64,000 nt of DNA from Bimuria novae-zelandiae CBS 107.79 (taxonomy: Eukaryota > Ascomycota > Dothideomycetes > Pleosporales > Didymosphaeriaceae). A model generated the notes under the pieces. That model had not been told where the DNA came from. It worked only from the letters and a program-made list of their open reading frames with translations, and did not search any database. The stretch lies in the NCBI GenBank assembly GCA_010015655.1, contig ML976669.1, positions 485,158 to 549,157 of the forward strand, in the 5' to 3' direction. Shown here one piece after another: positions 57,617 to 64,000 of this stretch. How positions within the stretch are numbered: position 1 is the first letter of the stretch; every line of letters begins with the position of its first letter. The position numbers and the translations under genes are program-made.

Positions 57617-59180
57617 ATGCATCATCTCAGTAGATTTGCATCAACAGGTATGTGTTGCGATAAGATGACCGATCCCAGAGGTAGTGTGCTGACGATATGA
57701 CCAGCCTCTAGACCCAAAGTCCTTGAAGGAGTCGTGCTCAAACCGACTATTACCCTCGCAGATCCTTCCACACCCTATCCATATGATATCACTTGGTATG
57801 AATGCTGGGTTCGCCATCAAGTGGAGTCTCAACCCGGCGAAGTCTATTCTATTATACAGCAAGCGGAAGCAGATAAAGGGGATGCCTCGCCGAACCACTT
57901 TGCGAACATATGGCACGAAGTATGGATGCAGGCCTCGTCACGCAATTTCAGCATCGACCATGCGATCATACACCTCGAGAAGTAGCATATGATCACGTTG
58001 GAGGATGATGAGGCCTACAGTCGTGCTCGACACCTCATTTTCGCGATCATTGGATGGCAAACGATGCTATACAAGCCAGACATAGGATCGCGTCCTCGGT
58101 CCCAGCTCGTCATTGTTGACGAGACCGATGGACACCGCGGACACGCCTATATACAGCTACAACAGGATCAAAGTACATGTAGGGTCGCTTTGCACGAGTT
58201 TCTCATGGGCTTCGGTGTGCTGTTACCGTGTCGAGACTTTAGTGCGCTAGCTTCTGATGACGATAAGAAAGCATTGGCGACAAACAAGGTCCTATCACCG
58301 GACTCTTTCAACGCGCATCTTCTCACAAGTGTTGGCGGCTTCCAGATCAAGTGGACGGATAGTCTAGCCTGCCACCTAGAGTTTGACCCGGATACCAACA
58401 CACTTTATCTCTTTCGGTTTCCAACGTTCTGCGCAATACGTCTGCTCCATGAAGACAGTCGTTCAAAGCAGGAAACAAAGGCAACGCTGTACTCCTGCGC
58501 GGCGCCGCCTGTGGCTGCATCTCACTGGGCAACGCATGAGGAAGTGACTGACCTCCTTCTAGAGATCTTACTTTCGTATCGTTTGCTCTTCGGACAGAGA
58601 AAAGTCTCGCGACAGCTGTTCCAGTCCCTGAGCCCGTTCGAAGATGTCGCGGTGAGCAGAGCGCTGAGCGGACAGTACGCAGTGGAAAAGATTGCAGGAT
58701 TGAACTGAGGTTGTACTATCTAGGAGCTACAGAAGGTATAGGTACGCAAGCGTAAACAACGCTAGTCCTAGACAGGTATACCACTCTCAGAAAGGTGAGT
58801 AGCAACCAAGCGAGGGTAGGAGTACCCATCTCATAGGGTAAGAGCCATAAACCGTGACAGAAGATCTACCTGAAGGCTGCAAGGATGTCAACCTTTCGCT
58901 TTTATGTGGCAAGAAACACAGCAATTTCACGGCCGCACTACGAGAACATTACTCATACGTCTTGAAGAAGGATTTCCCTGTCTTACGAAGCAGACTGGCC
59001 GTACTAGCACAGCATTTCTCCAACAAACGCCCAAGAACTTGGAAAGAACTATGGAACGACAAAAGAGACTCCGCATCGTGGTTTACCTTCTGGGCAGTGC
59101 TGATCATCGGCGGCATGGGCGTTTTCCTAGCTATCGTGCAAGTCGTGCTTCAGATAGTGCAGGTCAGCATGCAGTTATAG
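57617..59180 (+). pseudogene. Fungal protein with C-terminal membrane anchor, interrupted
   Basis: A spliced start is possible: ATG at 57617, donor 57648, acceptor 57704, then SRPKVLEGVVLKPTITLADP. The frame meets TAG at 57983-57985 in EK*HMITLEDDE, where CAG would fit, and continues in the same frame to TGA at 58706-58708. About 150 bp without coding sense follow. Then a frame from 58857 gives DLPEGCKDVNLSLLCGKKHS, ending in KPRTWKEL-type sequence (here RPRTWKELWNDKRDSASWFT) and a single membrane helix (WAVLIIGGMGVFLAIVQVVL). This architecture is known from lineage-specific fungal proteins of unknown function. The non-coding stretch could be an unusual intron or an insertion. The 3' end overlaps the M49 pseudogene on the other strand. 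Confidence 0.6.
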
Positions 59181-61766
59181 GAGCCCAAAGAACGGGTCCA
59201 GACGCGGCGCTCGGCCCAACTTTGAACTACACCTTCAGGCGTCGGTTCATACTCCTTCAAGATGACTTCACCACCATCGTTCAAGAAAGTGTTCGCCTGA
59301 ACAAAAACCCACTTCGGTCCTTGTGCCGAGAGAACAACATCCCGCCATTCGAGGTACTCGTCATGCACGCGCGAAAGTGCCTCATAGTACTCGCGGCATG
59401 AGTGAATATCTGCGGTGCAGCGATAGATGTGCAAGTGTAGCAGCATGCGGCCGAGGGCAGGTTTGCCTTGCGAGACAATCTTTGACCGATCGACACGCAC
59501 AGTGAGGGTTTTGTTCTTGGTGTCGCAATCTATAGCAACGCAGCCATTTCCGTCTGTGAGAAGGTATTTGAGAATGGCGAAATGCGCCCATAATTGTCAG
59601 TGTTTGCTAATATGAGAAAGTCGGAGGGAATCGTACTCGGCTATGTGCCTGACCCCATTTCTGTAGAATGTAAATTTTAGCATACCTTACACCAGGATCT
59701 AAAGCGTTTGACGGAGATGTCACTCACCCCTTGCTTGACGTTGAAATTAGCCAGTCCACGGAGGCCATCAGTTCCCAGCTGCATATAAGTGTTGTATGTC
59801 ACTGCATAGCGGTCAGCAATCCCTTGAAGGGCTTTTGGGTATACGCACGGTCTGCAGCCGTGATCTCGGACGTGACAGTATACCCAAACAAGTCAAGCAA
59901 TTCCACATCATCCATCAAATAAGCACCCACTAGCTCCGCTCTGTACTCATCTACCGTTGTCGCCAAGTCGCCGAATCTCCCTGTCCATGTCTGCCCTGGT
60001 TTATACCAAGATCTGATGGGCTCACCATTCAGAGGGTTTATTGGCGGGCTGTTGATGTCGAAATTGAAGCTGCCTGCCGACTCTTCCCGCAGCATTCTTC
60101 CGGTGCCGTGGCCCAGGAGCTCGTGCAGTACGACCCACCAGTAGTAGGCCGGAAATTTGGCTTTTTGAAAAGCTTCTAGCTCGTTGGTGTGACGGTTCAG
60201 TATGGAAGCTTGGGCCACCCGTGCGGCCCGTGCACGTGATACACACAGTATATAGCTCCTGTAGAGTAGCTACTCAATCAACAACGATTGCCTCAACACA
60301 CTCTTTTCAACGTCACAGTTGGTATGAACAAATGGACTCGACTGCCCCTTATTGCCTTCTGCGCTCATGCGATTCGCTATGATGACATTCTTGAAACCAC
60401 ATTGGTCGCGTATGTCATTGTACTGTACAACACTAAGTATACACTGGAGAATTGGTAGAAGTCACTTACATTGGGCAAATTGATTCCCGGAAAGATGATG
60501 CTGGAGCAATATGCGAGAGCTGCAAGGACACCTTAGCAAGAGCTCACTTTGAAGGCCAGTTAACCTACAGTGGATACTGGTAAAGTCTGGCGGTTCAAAT
60601 AGAGCTTTCTCGAACGGTCCTTTACCGTTGTTATCTGTCCCTGTGGCCCAGGGCAGCCTCTTGATAAAGGTACTGGAGCTTTCTACGAGCTTCATCAGTG
60701 TGCTCGTCTCGTCCAAGTCCTTGATTGCCACTAGTCCTTCGAACTCCGAGCGGACGCCATATGGGTCTCTGTATGGCTCGACGAAGCCGAATATATTTTC
60801 GACCCGAGGACTTTTATCTGTGATCCATGTGCGTTGCGAATCACGATAGGCTTCCAGGTTACCTGTGGTGAAACTCTCGATGTATTGAGATAGGACGAGC
60901 TTCTGGGTTTCGTTTGCGGCGTACTTCTTTGCCTCGCTTAGCGATTCGCAGATTTTTGCAAGCTCTTTGGAATGGTCTCCGCGCGTGACCTGTGCAGTGG
61001 TGTCGAGGGCGCTTACTTCTAATACAGTGGGTTCCGTGTCGTGCTCGATGGATGCTTGCAGGACGTTGAATGTGGTTTTGCCGTTATCGAGGACTTTTTC
61101 GATTCTCGTATTCTCGGGGTGTATTGAGTACTCTTCCAACGAGCGAGAAATGGCAGCGATCTCTTCTTGCGTGATGGTGTTGCTTCCTGGATAGTATGCA
61201 CTCTGAGCCGTGTTGCTTGGAAATCCAAGCCCGTACGGTGGCACGGTTAGTATCGCATCAACAAAATCAGCATGCAACGCCTGAAGCCTTGGCGACTTCT
61301 TCGACAACTTTTCTAGTGCATCAGAGGGGACAGATGGAGTGAACTTTTGGTCACCGGATCCCTGCGCATCGTTAGACACTTGCGCAGCACATATGCGGGG
61401 CTCCAAGTACGTAGTAATTCCCGATGTTCGATAAGAATATTGCAGCATAATCTAGGAGGGCGTTGCAGTCTCCCTGACTTATGTACCCTTCGGTCACCAG
61501 AATGGACCAATCTCCAGAGCAGCTAGATTAGAGCTCGAGGATGAAATCAAAAATGCTGATAGATTCTGGCGATACTTGTCGAAGTACGATTCTAGTACCA
61601 TACCATGCGGCGCTGGCATTTGTAGTGTGTTTAGCTTAGTTTTACCCACTAATTGTTGGATGACGTACCGTGCCATATAATGAGCATAGTGCTTCTCTTC
61701 CGAGGAAAGACTGTTGAAAGCCTTTGCTATGCCCAATATGTGTATCGGTGGTGTTGAGGCAGACAT
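59150..61766 (-). pseudogene. Dipeptidyl-peptidase III (M49) gene, broken
   Basis: Minus-strand gene with readable exons: 61766-61669, 61612-61411, 61363 to about 60570, then short exons down to 59150. Introns are recognisable at 61613-61668, 61364-61410 and several further sites. Defects: TAA at 61528-61530 (FILEL*SSCSGDW), TAG in the LLIE*LLYRS stretch near 60270, and an expected acceptor before GCGCATTTC (59586) that reads GG instead of AG. The catalytic motif HELLGH lies in WWVVLHELLGHGTGRM, and the second zinc motif is DEYRAE (EECRAE in most members, with the liganding Glu kept). The C-terminus KWVFVQANTFL is conserved. M49 enzymes cut dipeptides from peptide N-termini in the cytosol. 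Activity is unlikely with these lesions. Confidence 0.8.
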
Positions 61767-62031
61767 TGTACGTGCGGCAGATTGCTCTGGATGCGACGAC
61801 TAGTGCTGTGGTAAAGTGAACAACTATCACGGCGGCGTGCTCTCAGATGCAGGGTTGCAACAATCATAGATGAAGCAATCGACAAGTGAGCAGTGTTGCT
61901 TCAGCCTTCCTATAGCGACCATAATTTGCGTCGTGAGTAAAGTTGGGTGGAGGCGGGGTACCAAGCATAAATCAGGCAGAAGCGGGCGAGAACGCCTTCG
62001 TCGAGAGGGTGTATTGCGATACATCACTCTC

Positions 62032-63926
62032 ATGGCAGCTTCAATATACGAAAAAATTCCCGAGGGACACAATACATTCGCGTCTGCAAGCTTTTTCCAG
62101 GCACCGGCGACGAACCCTTGCAGATAGACCCCCAGCCATGTCGCGTCGACGCACAAACCACCTTGAACTACGAGGCCATCTCGTGGGTATGGGGCAGTCC
62201 TTTGAACAGTACAACACTGTCCTACCGTGGCCAGAATATCACCATACGGCGGAATCTGGAAGATGCGCTGCGAGCTTTTCGTCATGCCGACCGTCCGCGC
62301 ACCTTGTGGGCTGACGCCCTCTGTATCAACCAAGAAGACCTGGAGGAAAAGGGGAAGCAGGTTGTGGTCATGGGAACAATTTACTCCCATGCGTCCAGCG
62401 TTCTCATCTGGTTCGGCAAAGATCCAAAGGGACAGTCCACTATTGTGTTTGATGGGATCGAGCTGCAAGTCAACACCCGCAACCTGACTCCTGAGAGGGT
62501 GCACAGCCACGCACTGAGCGCTGACGAGGTCGACCAATTAGACGGGGAGAGATGGAACAGCATAGAGACATTCTTCCGGAACGAGTGGTTTTCACGTGTG
62601 TGGGTGCAACAAGAATTTGGCATGAACGCCAACGCCACATTTCACTGGGGCACATCCGAAGTACCAAGCCAAACCGTGAGTGCCTTCTTCAAGTGGCTTT
62701 CATGGAATGCCGTCGGCAGCTCTATACTAAAAAAAAATCCCGCGTACCTCGCTCAACACCCCTGCTGCAACGTTTGAGTTGGGAAACATGTTTCGCTCCC
62801 CTTTTGAATTCACTTTCGTAAAAATATTGCAAAACAACTGAAATTTACTTGCTACGGATCCACGGGACTACGTGTATGGCTTTCTCGCTCACCCTTCAGC
62901 CAGGAAGACGATTCCATTTGAGGGCGCTAATGGAAAACCTGCAAGTTACGGCCTTTTCATTACGCCAGATTACACCAAGACCGTCGATGAAACCTATATA
63001 CATACAATGATTGCTCTGCTACATGATCCGCGGAACTCTGGACTCCAACCGTTGTCTTTGGTTCACCAAAATGCAACCAGTTTGGCATCCAACATACCGT
63101 CTTGGGTAGCGAGGTGGCATAACAACGTGGTGCATCCGAGCAAGTATGGCGGCGAAGCGTTGTGGCGCAAGCGGTGGGATACTTATCCACCCAGAACATT
63201 TGGGATGTTCGCCAGGCACTACTTCGATGCAGGCAAATCCCTAGAGTCTAGCTTCAGTCTCGACACGAGCCGCTTAATCATCCCAGGAGTGCTCTTCGAC
63301 CGTGTGGAAAGCACATGGGAAGAGCCTCGTTTATGCCTGCTGGGTCTGTGGGTAGCGATTCTGATTCAAAGCGGTAGACTCTCCACCGTACCAGAGACGT
63401 TGTCTGACCTGCTGGGATCAACTCTGTCATCAGCAATGCTCTAGCTTGAAAAGACACCTTATGAGGACACTATGCTCTCAGCCGCACTCACGCTGTCTTG
63501 TGGCTTTATGAGCTATGCAAGTAACCAAACAGCCGTTGACCTGCTTGAGGACTTCAAGCGCAACATCGCGGCATTCTGTGCGAAAGAAACGAAAACAGAA
63601 TCCCAATTTTCATCCACCGATGATATAAATTTGGGGAGAGCGGCAGAATTTGCCTTAGTCGGCACTTTATACTCTGAGCGACGAAGCTTTTTGCGCAGTG
63701 GGAACGGCTTCTTGGGCTGGCTCCGATTATTGCTACAAAAGGAGATGTCATTGCCGTTTTCCCCGGCGTTGATGTGCCATACATCCTTAGACCGATCTTT
63801 GAAGGCGTTTACAAGCTAGTCGGACACTGCTACGTAGAGGGGATCATGTATGGTGAAGCTTTCGAATTACTGAAGGACCTGGAAGGGTCTGTGACCGACA
63901 TAGTGATCATCTATCGCGTGCAATAA
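62032..63926 (+). pseudogene. HET-domain (heterokaryon incompatibility) gene, broken
   Basis: ATG at 62032 opens MAASIYEKIPEG. Frame shifts by one near 62063, after which the HET domain reads well: LNYEAISWVWGSP, TLWADALCINQEDLEEKGKQ, VWVQQEFG. Frame is lost again around an A8 run near 62730. TGA lies in QNN*NLLATDPRDYVYG near 62846, TAG at 63442-63444 (SAML*LEK), and another shift lies near 63710. The last segment has the classic C-terminal HET signature: GDVIAVFPGVDVPYILRPIF, then YKLVGHCYVEGIMYGEA, stopping at 63924-63926. HET proteins trigger cell death on fusion of unlike individuals. Each lesion is a transition or a 1-nt indel, so the loss looks recent. Confidence 0.85.
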
Positions 63927-64000
63927 TCGGTAGAAATCTTGGCGCCATCGCGAAATTCGCGCGCCCCCGCCAAACTCCCATACAAATCGTGAATTTGACT

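Noticed and set aside
35989..63926. A secondary-metabolite or catabolic gene cluster formed by thiolase-like, permease, glycosidase and peptidase genes
   Set aside because: The genes are dispersed among unrelated housekeeping genes, face different directions, and there is no core synthase or pathway regulator.
55321..63926. The possibility that internal stops in the four accessory genes are all removed by introns
   Set aside because: Searched for GT..AG pairs around each stop. Apart from the introns listed, none has a workable size and phase, and frameshifts also occur. Sequencing error cannot be excluded for the indels.
1..64000. CRISPR arrays, operons, prokaryotic ribosome-binding sites, riboswitches or prophage
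   Set aside because: None seen. Gene structure with spliceosomal introns shows a eukaryotic fungal chromosome.

Overview
The window is a filamentous ascomycete (Pezizomycotina) chromosome segment, most plausibly a dothideomycete-type genome, although the class is inferred only. Protein-coding genes have many short introns (about 45-160 bp) with GT..AG borders and CTRAY-like branch sites. Gene content is typical of ascomycetes: SEC10, NUS1, MPS1, SPT2, RPS15, RPP2, HET and STAND proteins. Two AT-rich islands full of TpA and in-frame stop codons carry the signature of repeat-induced point mutation (RIP). There are no prokaryotic features.

Layout. (1) 1-10457 is an AT-rich, RIP-mutated island. 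It holds a complete but dead Ty3/Gypsy chromovirus on the minus strand (1317-8595; two ~517 bp LTRs, 5-bp target duplication GCTAC, polypurine tract, recognisable reverse transcriptase, integrase and chromodomain remnants). A 1.06 kb deletion derivative of a pogo/Fot1 DNA transposon closes the island (9399-10457). (2) 11.6-28.9 kb is a gene-rich segment: DUF2235 hydrolase, M35 deuterolysin protease, an ethanolamine/choline phosphotransferase, a multi-pass membrane protein, a GH105-like glycosidase, an amino-acid permease, a four-TM protein and a small secreted phospholipase-A2-like protein. (3) 29769-35941 is a second RIP island. It is bounded exactly by the terminal inverted repeats and TA duplications of one Fot1-like element. 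Nested inside are a solo LTR, two inverted copies of a second Fot1-like element (one interrupted by a 900-base run of N) and another LTR. (4) 35989-37756 is a thiolase-like gene starting 48 bp from that island and disabled by RIP-type stops and frameshifts. (5) 37.9-54.8 kb holds conserved housekeeping genes: SEC10 and NUS1 (divergent pair), RPS15, RPP2 and SPT2 (divergent pair), an unrecognised coiled-coil protein, an F-box-like protein, a small cysteine-rich secreted protein and MPS1. (6) 55.3-63.9 kb is a row of four decayed accessory genes: a STAND (DUF7708-like/NB-ARC) protein, a membrane-anchored fungal protein, an M49 dipeptidyl-peptidase III and a HET-domain protein. Each has at least one internal stop, frameshift or lost splice site.

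How the parts relate. The central block serves exocytosis (SEC10), dolichol synthesis (NUS1), translation (RPS15, RPP2), chromatin (SPT2) and mitosis (MPS1). These genes are intact. The accessory genes (allorecognition-type STAND and HET, peptidase, thiolase-like) are the broken ones. The stops seen in them are explained by C-to-T or G-to-A changes, the same direction as in the RIP islands. Gene models were spliced by eye from reading frame, splice consensus and family expectation; no expression data or alignment was available.
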